Assembly: GCF_030848805.1 (NCBI RefSeq)
Contig: NC_092359.1
Coordinates: 5,879,001 to 5,943,000 of the forward strand
Length of the DNA stretch: 64,000 bases
DNA from: Temnothorax longispinosus
Lineage: Eukaryota > Arthropoda > Insecta > Hymenoptera > Formicidae
Direction: 5' to 3'
This document shows, in pieces, positions 44,416 to 55,698 of this stretch. A program made the position numbers and the translations under genes. Each line of letters begins with the position of its first letter. The stretch's first letter is position 1. The notes beneath the pieces were generated by a model. That model did not search any database, was not told the origin of the DNA, and worked only from the letters and a program-made list of their open reading frames with translations.

Positions 44416-47313
44416 ATGCAATCCATCTACTGGACTGGACGATTGCTGTCGCGCGCGCTCTGGAACGGCATCGCGAGCTATAGCACCGCGTGCGGCGGCG
44501 AGCAGCAGCCGAGCGCGGCCGTCGCGAGCACCAGGCGCCGCGAGACCTCGCTCGTCTCCGCCGTGTGCGGTTTCCCCAAGGACTTTGCCCGGAGCCGGAT
44601 ACGCAGGGGCCAGTTCGGCGACGACGCTTGGTTCACTGCCAGATTCAGGACGGCCGAAGTCATAGGTGGGCGACTCCCGGCGACTCCCGCGGGGAGTACG
44701 CCTCGCGATCGCCTCGCGCGTGCTGGGGCTTTGCTCTTCCCTAGCCGCCCTATTTCAAGATTCTTGTCCCTTTCTTGTTCCGGAATCCCTGTCCAAAAGC
44801 CTGAAATGAAACAGAGTCTGCCCCAGCACAGCGGAAAGTTCTAAATCACAAAGACGTCTAAAAGACGACATAATTTTTTAGACGTCCTTTAGACGTCTTT
44901 CAGAAGCTTCTATCAGCTGGGACTGAAGAGATCTGCTTCCTTTAACTAATTTCTATATTTTCTTATAATTTTTTTTTCATCTCGATTATGCCCGTTTCAG
45001 TTTTATATCGTACGGTTGAAAAAAATGTACTTTTTTTTCTAAAATGACAACAAACAACGGTTTACTGGTGGACAATGTGGAATGTTTAAATCACCGAACA
45101 AACAATTTAAATTCCAAGTAAATTCTTAGGAGGAAAAGATCTGCTATTCTTAATTTTACGCTTGCTACACTTAAAAGAAATAAAGTGTATGCATTTGGAG
45201 CAAACAAAGGAAAAGAGAATTTTGGAAAAAAAATGAGGAAAAGATTGTAAAAAGGAAAAAATGGGAAAACCGCGGTCAATAAGAATAGAACTCCAAATTC
45301 ACCGTAAAACTATATTTCAGAAGATGTATCATCTCATCGGTCGCGTGTGGTGTTTGACTGAACTTTCTGCTGCGCTTTCTACACTCTCCTACAGTTTTTG
45401 TCCTCCTTTTTTTCCATTCCAAAGCTTGAGCAAAAAGGCTTTACTTCAAATACAGTAAATGCGACTGAAGATTTAAGAACTTTAAGAGATTTTAAATTAT
45501 TAATTCTTTTTATACATTTTATATGTATTAATTTTTTGCCTTCTTTCCTTTAACTTATGAACATTGTGTATACTATATAGTTTTATTTTAAATATAAAAG
45601 TTTAATTACACAGCTTTAAATACGGACACAATAACTAAGAGAAATAAATAATAATATTACATAATTTTTACTCCAGGTTAACTATCTGAAGTAATGTTGA
45701 ACGTTCATACATTTAACAAGCATAAAATACCTATTTAATTAATTATGTCTGTAATCTAAGTGCATAAATTATTATTGTACCTTATTGGCATACATTGTTC
45801 ACTTAAATTATTCACAAAATAATTTAAAGATAATAATTTTATGTTATAGATAATTGTTAATATGTAGATTCTCTACTTTTAAATTAATTATTGTAATTCG
45901 AATATTTATTTTTCAAGACAAACCTTGAATTTTTTAAGTACATATTTGAGAATGTAAACTTGACTGGCAGTTATTTAAACAATTGCCTTATACAGGTACT
46001 AATTACCTTTTAATGTTTCAGGTGTGGCTGATGGTGTGGGGGGATGGCGACATTATGGAATCGATCCAGGAGAGTTTTCTAATTTCCTAATGAGGACGTG
46101 TGAGAGGCTAGTCTCCATGGGCAGATTCACACCTACAGAACCAGCTGGCTTATTAGCACGTAGTTACTATGAATTGTTAGAAAATAAACAACCAATATTA
46201 GGTGAGTATAGTGCCTTTAATCGTGGGTAAAAAAAAATTAGAGATAAATCAAAATTATTTGGAAATGTTGTGTCTCAAGATTTTTTCTGATATTAATTAA
46301 ATTTCTTTGGTGTACAGGTAGCAGCACCGCGTGTGTGATAGTTCTTAATAAAGAGACGAGCTGCATTTACGCAGCCAATATAGGAGATAGCGGCTTCGTA
46401 GTTGTACGACGGGGAGAGGTGGTACATCGGTCTTCGGAGCAACAACATTACTTCAATACTCCCTTCCAATTGTCGCTGCCACCTCCGGGACATTCTGATC
46501 TAGTACTTCGTGACAGGTAGATTATTTTTTATGCAGCGATTTATCTATTCTGCTTATCTCTGTGTATTTCTGTAACTGCACATATTAATATTTATATCAC
46601 GATACCACAATCCTCATGAAAATTAATTATGAATAATTACGTTCTTTTTTCCTATTCAGTCCAGAATCCGCTGACACTTCGAGTTTCGGGGTTGAGGACG
46701 GCGATGTAATCCTTCTGGCAACCGACGGGGTATTCGACAATGTGCCTGACCAGTTGCTAGTCACCGAGATGCGTAAGATTGAGGGCGAGAGAGACCCCAC
46801 GAAAATACAATGCGTCGCTAACACGATAGCGTGGATGGCGCGTCGTTTGGCGTTTGACGGCGCCTTTATGTCTCCGTTTGCTCAAAATGCCCGAGAGAAT
46901 GGGATCGATGCAATAGGTATGTAAAAGAAAGACACTACTAATTTACGCTGTATTTCAAGCAGCAACGTTTTTTGGATATAAAAAAAAAATCGCTTTATAT
47001 AAAAATATCTCAGTTACATCATATTAGAAATTTATCTTATGATTACTTATGTAAAAAAAAAGATAAGTAATCATAAGATAAATTCCTAATATGATGCAAT
47101 TTTTTATTTCTTTTCTTTTATAGAAGAAATTAAATGTTAATTGAAAATGTTCCTTTATTGATTTTGCTTGAATTTGATCCATTAATATGAACAAAAGAAT
47201 AAAAAGTTTAAATTAAGGAGATTTGACGAAAGAACGTGCAAAAGTAGATTTTGAACTTTCCAGGTGGTAAACCAGATGATATCACGGTGCTTTTAGCAAC
47301 AGTGGCGATATGA
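44416..47313 (+). CDS. PPTC7: Protein phosphatase PTC7 homolog, mitochondrial PP2C (PPTC7)
   Basis: Five exons: 44416-44665, 46022-46201, 46318-46516, 46660-46916, 47264-47313, giving 311 residues, close to human PPTC7 (304). PP2C metal-binding motifs are seen in order: FGDDAWF, VADGVGGWRHYGIDPGEFS, ANIGDSGFVVVRRG, GDVILLATDGVFDNVPDQ and, at the end, GGKPDDITVLLATVAI. The N-terminus (MQSIYWTGRLLSRALWNG) is basic and amphipathic, as in a mitochondrial targeting peptide. An in-frame ATG at 44389 would add nine residues. PPTC7 dephosphorylates mitochondrial matrix proteins and is linked to coenzyme Q synthesis and control of mitophagy receptors. Intron 1 (1.36 kb) and intron 4 each hold a hairpin element. 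A poly(A) signal lies at 47,446-47,451. The gene is convergent with Derlin-2. Confidence 0.95.
44812..44925. mobile_element. Hairpin element with AGACGTC repeats in PPTC7 intron 1
   Basis: The core at 44,850-44,900 reads aaagacgtctaaaagacg and, inverted, cgtcctttagacgtcttt around a short loop. Weak outer ends (cagagtctgccccagc against gctgggactg) extend the palindrome. Likely a degenerate MITE. Confidence 0.5.
47017..47096. repeat. Hairpin, 33-bp arms, in PPTC7 intron 4
   Basis: Arms catcatattagaaatttatc… and …aaattcctaatatgatg are inverted copies over 33 bases with about one mismatch, around an A-rich 13-base loop. It lies within the last intron of PPTC7. Confidence 0.85.
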
Positions 47314-48700
47314 TAAAACAATAAGGAACAAGTGTACAATAGAGCCCTGATGATCATTGTATTATAGTCCATGTCATTGCGTATATGTATTTAGTTATAC
47401 ATCATATTAATCCTATTACGCTAATCATTTATTATTTAAATCGAAATAAATGGTTTTGTAAAATCACTTCTTATTCTACTCATTAATATTCATTTCTTTA
47501 CAGCTCTTGATAATTATTAACGTACTCTTTGGCGATTGCGGATGTGCTTGTTGATTCACCCTTTCAGCATCTACGTGCCATATATCGCACGTCCACTTTT
47601 GGTAAATTTGTCACTTTCTTTAAGTGTATGCATTTACATCTAAAAGTAAAAAAAATTTAAAGACCGAAGAAATCAAGATTAACAAGAAAATATGGTTTCT
47701 ATACACTTAATGAGATACTGAAAGAGTTAATACAAACGCCTCCTAACAGGAACCAATCAAAGATGTTATCGTCGTTAACTGTATCAAAATGACGATGTTA
47801 GGAAACGACCAGAAATTTCAAGATTAATGATGTAAAAACCCACTTAAAAATCGCAACATCCACATTAGAATTATAAATTTAATATATTAAGTATTAATCG
47901 AGCTACAATAATGCAAGGAATATCGTGCAAAGAAGAAGCATCCTATGATCCTGGAAGCCAAAGATATAAGAGAAGATAAATATGTGCAAATCTAAAAAAT
48001 TAAAATGCTATAGATACAAATCTGTGGTATTCAAAAAGATTTATAAAAATTTTAAAGGACTCAAAACCCGAGGATCTAAAATCACGATTAAAACAACAAT
48101 TAATTATTCCTCGTAATCACGTGGGAGTTCAAATTTCTTGTCTAAATCAGTACACTGTAAAATAAATTTGCACAACATTTAGAGGTATGTTAAAAAATTC
48201 ACATCTGTTTAGCTTAGGATATCATTGTACAAAGCGCTTATGAGAATCACAGAAAAATTTACATTCAAGCTGGTTATTAATCATACTTGACTAAAAGTGA
48301 TGTCTCTTTTCTAAAGATGCTAAAACTCAACTTTTGCTTTTAAAAATCCGAATTATTATTAAAGAATTTAAGAAATAAAACTCAAAATTTTGCTTCAATG
48401 ATAATTAACTAATAGATTAACCTTAAAAAAAAAAAAAAACAGTACCTTTCTATCGTCTTCACGATAAAAAAAGTAACGGTTATTAATTATGATTAATGCA
48501 AGTCTCCGTTATATTCATATAGTACACAATATACACATATGAACAAAGTGTGGGAAGTGTATGTATATATATATATTATTTCTTTAGTTTATATTTAACG
48601 ATTTGTACTTTGTAGATGTTGCCTAGATTACACTTCGCTACGATAATAAATATAAATAAATGCTTTAGTACACTTTAAAATAGTCTCCCTTGCACAATGG

Positions 48701-48774
<74 letters not shown>

Positions 48775-49843
48775 GATATTTGCAAGAACAATGAGCACGG
48801 TTAGTGTATCACAAAATTACCACCGATCGCAAATATCTTACAAAAGTGACATTCTCGATACATTAAATTTAATTAATTTGCGAGTGAAAAATTACAACCC
48901 CCGTGCTGAACCGGAAGTTCACCACAAACGGGTTTAACCCTCGGAATGCCAATTCAGTTACACTCGCGTGCATAAAAATGCTATTTCTATCGAATCGGAT
49001 GATTCTGAAGTCCGCAGATATAAATCTGCGAAAATTTTAATAATCGTTATTACTAAAACTTTTTACTCGCTACAATATATTTAGGATGAAATAAGCTATT
49101 ATATACGACAGTAGAATCGCGTATATAAACAGCTTACACTAATATTACCTAATACCAACTAAAATTACTAATTTTTTTACAATTTTAAACTCATTTCAAA
49201 CTTGTTGGAAAATCATTGTGTTTGAAAAACAAAATATACATTCGCAATGCCTTGTACTTTAAATAAAGCAATTTAATCCATATTTTCTGATAGTACTAGA
49301 AGCGCAACACTTGGCTTCCAGTTATTATCAATAGAAACCGGATTCTGTACGCAAAAATGAGCATTAAAAAACACATAAATGTGCAAGTGGAATTTAAGGA
49401 AATCAATAACAGGATTTCTGATGTTAAGCGCGTAGTTTTTTCGTTTATATGCAGAGTGTATAAGTACTCGCGCGTGCTTTCTCTTGTCTACAAATTCTTT
49501 GAAAAGTTCAAAGTTGGCTTTTTCTTGACGACAATTTGATTATTATTACAGGCTAATCATCAATCGCCTTTGATATCATCTTTAATTAGATAGTCTGCCG
49601 AATTTTCGCTTAAAAAAATAAGCTTTAGACATTTTAGAAGATCTTTAATGAAACAGAATTGATCGGTCTCTTATACACTCTGTACATTATACTTTACGTG
49701 TCTCATTATACATCTTTGCATACAAATCCGGGCACTAAATTGTGGATTATTCCAAAGGGATAATGGACACGCGCGTTTCCGCAATGTCCTTGGGCAATTT
49801 GACATAAGAAACAGCATTAGGAAGAGAATGCTGAACTTTTCGA
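47314..49843. other. Convergent intergenic space PPTC7/Derlin-2
   Basis: AT-rich, with AATAAA for PPTC7 at 47,446-47,451, a degenerate gaatctaaa-type tract (about 47,930-48,080) and a long CT microsatellite. A 60-codon forward frame at 49,357 has no family match and is not accepted. Part should be the Derlin-2 3' untranslated region. Confidence 0.5.
48705..48770. repeat. (CT)n microsatellite
   Basis: An uninterrupted CT dinucleotide run of about 66 bases (33 units). Confidence 0.95.
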
Positions 49844-52034
49844 TTATTGCACGTTGGCTTCCTGTCCCCAATTAAAGCCGCCCGGCCGATCTTCCGGCGG
49901 TGGCGTATAATCTGGATCCTCAGGATGTGCGTCAAACAAAGTCTTACTGAGAAAAAGAGAAGAATATTATATATTATCTCTTTCATCGATAGTCTAGCGT
50001 TTGCTCATCATCACCCAATTTTAAGACACTCCTCCACAAATGAACTATTGAAATAATTCAATTGATTTTAAATAACAATAATTTCCATCTTAATTTCAGT
50101 TTTAAATAAAAAAGATAAGTAAGAGTTATATACGTACAGTATTTGCGGGGTTTTCAGAATTCGGAAACCGCCTCTTAACCGGGGAAATACATCCTCCGCA
50201 AAATAGTAAATATGCCCTACAGCCATTCCTACAAGATCGACCCATATCGTATTGCCAAGCAGTACAGAGAAGCCTAACAGCACCCACGGTAAATACGGAG
50301 CCTGAAAAAATCAAAGTCATCAGTAATCATCGCGTGATTCGTCACGTGACGATTGTCACATGATACAAGCCACAATAATGATGCAGCAGTTGATTCCAAC
50401 ATAAGGTATGTTCTTTTTACCTAAACTTTTGCACCGTTATTCTTTTTCTCTTTTTTTCCAACATAGAGAGAAAAAGAGAAAAGATAAACGGTGCAAGAAA
50501 TCTAGCTAAAAAGAATAGACCTGTAAATTGCAATAGTAATAAAACAAAGATAATATTAAAGTCGTGTGTTCATCTCTTTAAATTGGTCCTACTTGGAAGT
50601 TCAAAAGTCCGAAGAAGTTCATCCTAACAAAAGGATTTCGTCGTGACCACACGTACACCAGCATTATCGTGAATGCATGCCCCAGGAACAGCAAATTGAC
50701 GAAGAATGCAAAACTCTATGAATAAGTTAAGAAATAATGACAAAAATGTTCTCAATATAAGGACAATATTATACCCTTTAAATATAGCAACGTTAATAAT
50801 TAATTCTAATTATTTATTATTATAATTATAAACATTATTATTCAGAGCTGTTAATTATAATTGTTATTAATTTAATTATCAATAGAATATTAAACGTTAC
50901 AATTGATAATAGAACATTGCCATAATTATAACTGTTATTAAAATTATAACAATTGACATTTTGTCAAGGATACGATCATGCATATTCCGCCGAAGATGAA
51001 CATCATCACAAAATCAGCTGTTCTCCTGCGGAAAGACCCTTCCTCCAACATGCGGCAATATCGATATGTGAAGATCATATTGAATAATAGGTTGAACCCA
51101 ACATTTCCGAAGAACAGGAATGTTGTTATCAATCGCCATATCTGAAATAATTCAACGCAATACTGTAAAGAAGCTTACAGTTGTATTGTGAGCTGTCGCG
51201 ACACTTGATAGATGACGAAAAAAAGTGCAAGTCTACGTGTATAAATGTTCTTTCAATGACGGTAATGACTTTTGAACCATCTTATATAACAAAGTACTTT
51301 GCATAGATATTTGCATATCTGAACTTCCGTACCTGGTACTGCTCCACAATGAGAATAGGATTGAAATACAGTTGAAACGGGGATACCAAGTCTAATTGCT
51401 GAAACATTTAAATTAATTACATCATCGGCAAACAAATATATATATTGTACGCTCAATCGAGTCAGTTATTAATTTAATTAAAATTATTCTCCATTATCAT
51501 TAGGCTTCTTTCTGTGTAATATCACTTTTATACAATTACTAAGGAAGCAACGGAACAATATGAACCAAGTCATCGACTGTGCTCAAGCATGAGACTTAAA
51601 TGATCTTATAAATACAATAAACTTGGGCTACGGTTCACTTGACGCTATACAAATGCATCGAAGCATTCCTCTTCTCTTTTCTTTCAATGAAGAAAGAAGG
51701 AGAAGAAAAATGCTCCAAAGTATTTGTAGCGTCAAGTGGAGCGCAGCCTTAAATGCTCGTGAGAGGTGAGAAAATCTCGAAAATCCGAGGAATTTGAGGA
51801 TAAGGGAAGAAGATAAGATCCGACGATAAGACCCGCGCGTCCAGAGACCGACGGCGACGACGCGGTCGAGAGGGTGCGGAGGGTGGGAAAGGGAGTAAAG
51901 GGGTGAAAAAAAAATACACGCAAGATCGGCAAGATAGATACCACGGCGAGGGTCGTGATGACACAGGCTGTCGTGTAAGCCCGCGTCACCACGGGCATCT
52001 GCATGTACTCGTGCCATAACGCTTCGTAGGCCAT
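49844..52034 (-). CDS. DERL2: Derlin-2 (ER-associated degradation membrane protein)
   Basis: Six minus-strand exons: 52034-51942, 51398-51333, 51141-50974, 50715-50593, 50301-50138, 49946-49844, giving 238 residues against 239 in human Derlin-2. Family blocks run the full length: MPVVTRAYTTACVITTLAVQ, SPFQLYFNPILIVEQYQIWR, FGNVGFNLLFNMIFTYRYCR, MLEEGSFRRRTADFVMMF, TIMLVYVWSRRNPFVRMNFF, GLLNFQAPYLPWVLLGFSVL and the C-terminal EDPDYTPPPEDRPGGFNWG. It includes the WR and GxxxG features of the rhomboid-like fold, without catalytic residues. Derlins help move misfolded proteins out of the ER to p97. An in-frame ATG at 52040 would add two residues; 52034 (MAYEALWHEY) matches the family start. It shares a 576-bp divergent promoter with PITPNC1. 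Confidence 0.97.
50411..50516. mobile_element. Hairpin element in Derlin-2 intron 4
   Basis: Arms ttgcaccgttattctttttc… and …aaaagataaacggtgcaa are inverted copies over about 30 bases. The similarity continues outward (ttctttttacctaaac against ctagctaaaaagaa). Probably a small MITE. It lies within the intron 50,302-50,592. Confidence 0.7.
51625..51750. mobile_element. MITE family copy 1 (Derlin-2 intron 1)
   Basis: A near-perfect palindrome with ends GGGCTACGGTTCACTTGACG and (inverted) CGTCAAGTGGAGCGCAGCC. The arms include aaatgcatcgaagcatt against aatgctccaaagtattt, and the middle is ctttcttcattgaaagaaa-like. The same sequence recurs at 53,031-53,157. Confidence 0.85.
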
Positions 52035-52610
52035 TGGCATCGATTGTCGGCGATCTCACGCCCGTGTTCCTGCTTCCTTCGCACCGAGACCTCGCAGCTG
52101 CACACACGCCGCTCCCCAGTCCTGCCCGCTTCACCATCGCATGTCGCACCCCGATGCGCGGCAAACTGTTACCTGCACATCGTGAACCGCGACGCGATAT
52201 TCTGCCGTGTCGTGTCCGTCCGCAGTCCTCCGCACTCCGCACCGCGATATCGCCCTCGTACATACACGTAACACGTGAAACTGTCGGCGAACGCGCGCGC
52301 CTGGGGGAATCGTACCGTCACGTCCGTCACTACCGTCGCGGCGTCGCCCCGTCCAATCCCCGCCGCCGAGCTGTGACTTTTTCGCCGCCAGGTTGCCGAA
52401 CTGGCGCCCATCGATCACGCCGCGCGAAACGGCGAACTTCACCACGCCGTCGCGCGGATTGTTTATCCCACGTAAACGTCGTAAACGTCGGGTCTCGGAC
52501 GCGGAGAATCGACCGAGGTCGACGACGGCAACTCCAGCGAGTGAACGCACGTAAACCGGGGCCGGTCAGTCTCGCCACGCTACGATCGAAAACAATCGGA
52601 GTAATTGAAA
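52035..52610. promoter_or_regulatory. Divergent promoter Derlin-2 / PITPNC1
   Basis: 576 bases between the two start codons, strongly CpG-rich with long overlapping frames on both strands that have no family match. It must hold both transcription starts and 5' untranslated regions. I found no clear TATA box. Confidence 0.65.
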
Positions 52611-54610
52611 ATGGTTCTCACGAAGGAGTACCGCATTTCCATGCCGCTCACCACGGAAGAGGTAACCTTCGCGCGTTACGCTCGATCGCTTATTTAATTA
52701 TTTATTCGTTGGACGAGGGTATTTGTCTGTTCGTCTGACGATATTCGTTGACCTGTCTGCCGATTTTTTCTTGAAAGGCGATTTTTCGTAAGAATTACTT
52801 TGCGGTAATCGATCAATTCGCTTTTGTATAGTACCGCATCGGCCAGCTATACATGATCGCCAGACACAGTCATGAACAGTCCGATAACGACGAGGGAGTG
52901 GAAGTGGTGGAAAACGCCGTCTGCGAGGATCCTGTTCACGGGAAGGGCCAATATACTGAAAAGAGAATTCATTTGTCCAGGTAAGTCTTGTATTCTTAAA
53001 TATACTTAACGTCTGAAGTGCATACAGTATTAGGCTGTAGTCCATTTGATGCTACAAATGCTTTGAAGCGTTCTTCTTCTCCTTCTTTCTTCCCTGAAAG
53101 AAAGGAGAAGAGAAATGCTTCGAAGCATTTGCAGTGTGTTAAGTGGACCACAGCCTATAATAGGTGTTATAGTATTTTATAATGGCTTGATCTCCTAAAA
53201 CAAACATTGCATGTCTTGTTTTCCTTGCAGTAAACTACCTTACTGGATCCAGTCCATCCTACCGCGAATATTTTATGTGACGGAAAAAGCGTGGAACTAT
53301 TATCCTTTTACTATCACAGGTATATTCCATTTTATTTGTATAGCGTAATCGAAATTGGTCTTTTATTAATTTCATACTTTTGGAAATTGGAAGTAGTCTG
53401 ACTTTTAGCACTGATAAATATGATAATCTTGAAATATTGTATTTTTTTTTATCAAAGAGAATCAAAACCCTTTTGTTGTATTATATTTTTGTTTTCTTGC
53501 ATGTTTGTTCGTTCCTGGTGACTGCAGAATACACTGTGAGTAACATTCAGCACGAGTATTACCATAAAATTTTCTGTTATTCCTGAATTTCTCTTTTTTC
53601 AGTGTTCCTTTATACCAAAGTTCCACATAGCGATAAACACACGGTATGAGGACAACAATGGCTCCACAGAAAATGTAAATAGCTTATTATTATATACATC
53701 ACGCTCGCTTCACTGCACGTTTCGTTATCGTATACTTTTTTATGTAATAATGAAAAATATAATTAATATAATAATGATGACGATGATTCTATTATTATTG
53801 ATTTGTAGTGCTTAGGACTGTCGCCCATTGAATTAATTCACCGAGAGGTAGATTTTGTGGATATTGCATATGATGAAATCTCTGCGAAACATTACAAAGA
53901 GGAGGAAGTATGTTTACAACATTCACTTACGTTTAATTTTTAACGTTAGATTTTCGCTTAATTGAAATACCTTAATCGTAACAGGACCCAAAGTACTTCC
54001 AATCGAAAAGAACGGGCCGTGGTCCTCTGGTTGAAGGTTGGAGGGACACAACGCAACCCATAATGTGCTCGTACAAATTGGTTCACGCCTCGTTCGAAGT
54101 CTGGGGCATGCAAACGCGAGTGGAAGATTTTATTCATAGAGTAAGCTTGTCTAATTAACCATTCGCCTGTGTTTTACATCTCAATAATATTTTTTTTCGA
54201 CAATTACATGAATAGCATCGTGATTGTTCAGAAAGCATTTAACGAGCGATACAAAATAATTCGATTTCTTGTATAGAGATTATATACAATATTCAAAGAA
54301 CTAAAGACTTTAGCCAATAAAAGCACATTTATTTATTATAAACGTTGATTGACTCCATTATCTATGGTTTCAGTGTATAAGAGATATTCTACTGCTGGGT
54401 CACAGACAGGCTTTCGCCTGGATCGACGAGTGGTATGACATGACTCTGGAAGATGTACGGCAATATGAACAAAAGATGCAAGCCGAAACAAACGAAAAGG
54501 TCAGGCTAAAAAATCAACTTGATGAGAAACAGACAACCGCCACACCGTCCTCGTCTATGCCAACCACCCCGAAATCACCAACACAACGATCGTGGTTTTC
54601 TTGGTCGTAG
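52611..54610 (+). CDS. PITPNC1: Cytoplasmic phosphatidylinositol transfer protein 1 (PITPNC1 / rdgB-beta)
   Basis: Eight exons: 52611-52661, 52832-52980, 53231-53319, 53528-53535, 53603-53674, 53809-53907, 53985-54140, 54374-54610, giving 286 residues. The protein follows class II soluble PITP through its length: MVLTKEYRISMPLTTEEYRI, GQLYMIARHSHEQSD, FYVTEKAWNYYPFTITEYTC, SFIPKFHIAINTRYEDNNGS, EDPKYFQSKRTGRGPLVEGW, QPIMCSYKLVHASFEVWGMQ and GHRQAFAWIDEWYDMT. It ends with a short Ser/Thr/Pro-rich tail where vertebrate forms bind 14-3-3. The protein moves PI (and phosphatidic acid) between membranes. Exon 4 is an 8-nt microexon giving the last two codons and part of a third of E-Y-T, exactly where the family has ITEYTC. 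A MITE sits in intron 2. AATAAA is at 54,952. Confidence 0.96.
53031..53157. mobile_element. MITE family copy 2 (PITPNC1 intron 2)
   Basis: A palindrome with ends TAGGCTGTAGTCCATTTGAT and (inverted) TTAAGTGGACCACAGCCTA. The arms contain gctacaaatgctttgaagcg and cttcgaagcatttgcag around ctttcttccctgaaagaaa. It matches the element at 51,625-51,750 in ends, arms and centre, so both belong to one family. Confidence 0.85.
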
Positions 54611-55698
54611 CCACAATTAGTCGTAACAACAATCGATTCCGGGTTCTGTGGCAACAGTTGTTTGTCTCATTGATTAACATTATGCGAAAGAAATGAATGG
54701 CATTCTCTATTGCTCGTGCCCGTCTTTCACCTGTCTCAGAGAATGCGCAAATCGGTCGTGACATATTCTTTAAATGAATTTTACATTAGTAGCTTAATTG
54801 GTGGTTTTATTGAAGTAAAAATTTGTGCAATTCTCCTGAAAATGTAAAAAAAAAGTAATTTTAGAAAATGTAAGTAAAGCTAATAACAATTTGTTATCAT
54901 TAATCTAGTTTTAAGTAGTCAGTTTTTTTGTGAAAGAAAAACCTGGAGGAGAATAAAAAGATAATTATATATCAACGATCTGAACTCTTAATTTTATATA
55001 AGAGTAATATCATTATTGTTTTTATCAAAGGAATATGTCTCTAATTGATTGCTGCATTTTTTGGAATGTCCTATATACATATACATAGGTGTAGCTCCAT
55101 ACACTTTCCATATGTAGGCTTGCCGTGAAACGATTTTTACGTACTTTCGTATTATAGAAAAACTTGAAAATATCGTACTCTATGTGCGATTACACAGTTA
55201 AATTTTAGGAATGCCTAAAGAACGCTGGTCTAAGCTGTTCCACAAAATGACGTACAGTTAAATTTTGAAATTTAAATCATGAAGCACACTCTGGTCACAC
55301 CTTGTATATGTGAATAAGTTTCGCTTATATTTTGCTCGCGCATTAGTAATAAATTATTTTTATCGTATAAAATTCTATAATGTAATTTATTTACAATGTA
55401 TGAAACTTTTATTTGCATTTCGATGTATAGAGGCACTGGTAAATATATGAAAATATATGTGTTTGCAAATAATTCCTTACTTGTTTAAATAAATATATCT
55501 TCATTATTACAGTTTATCAGGTACAATTTATTAATTTTAATTAGATTGATAATCATTACTATTTACTGGCAGTACATGTAGACGTAATATTTTAATTAAG
55601 ATACAATTCAGTCAATTTACATAGACAAAATTGCAACGATATAAATACAGTAATTTTCATCTAAAAATAATTTGCACATTTGTTCGATTATCAAATTT
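54611..55698. other. Convergent intergenic space PITPNC1 / RhoGAP-like gene
   Basis: AT-rich, no open frame of note. It holds AATAAA at 54,952-54,957 for PITPNC1 and several inverted AATAAA hexamers that could serve the minus-strand gene (for example 55,532-55,527). Confidence 0.6.

Noticed and set aside
48705..48770. Possible CRISPR-like or satellite array
   Set aside because: It is a plain CT dinucleotide microsatellite. No spacer structure anywhere in the window fits a CRISPR array.
51628..52550. Frames of up to 234 codons overlapping the Derlin-2 first exon and promoter
   Set aside because: They are shadows of Derlin-2 exon 1 and of the CpG-rich divergent promoter.
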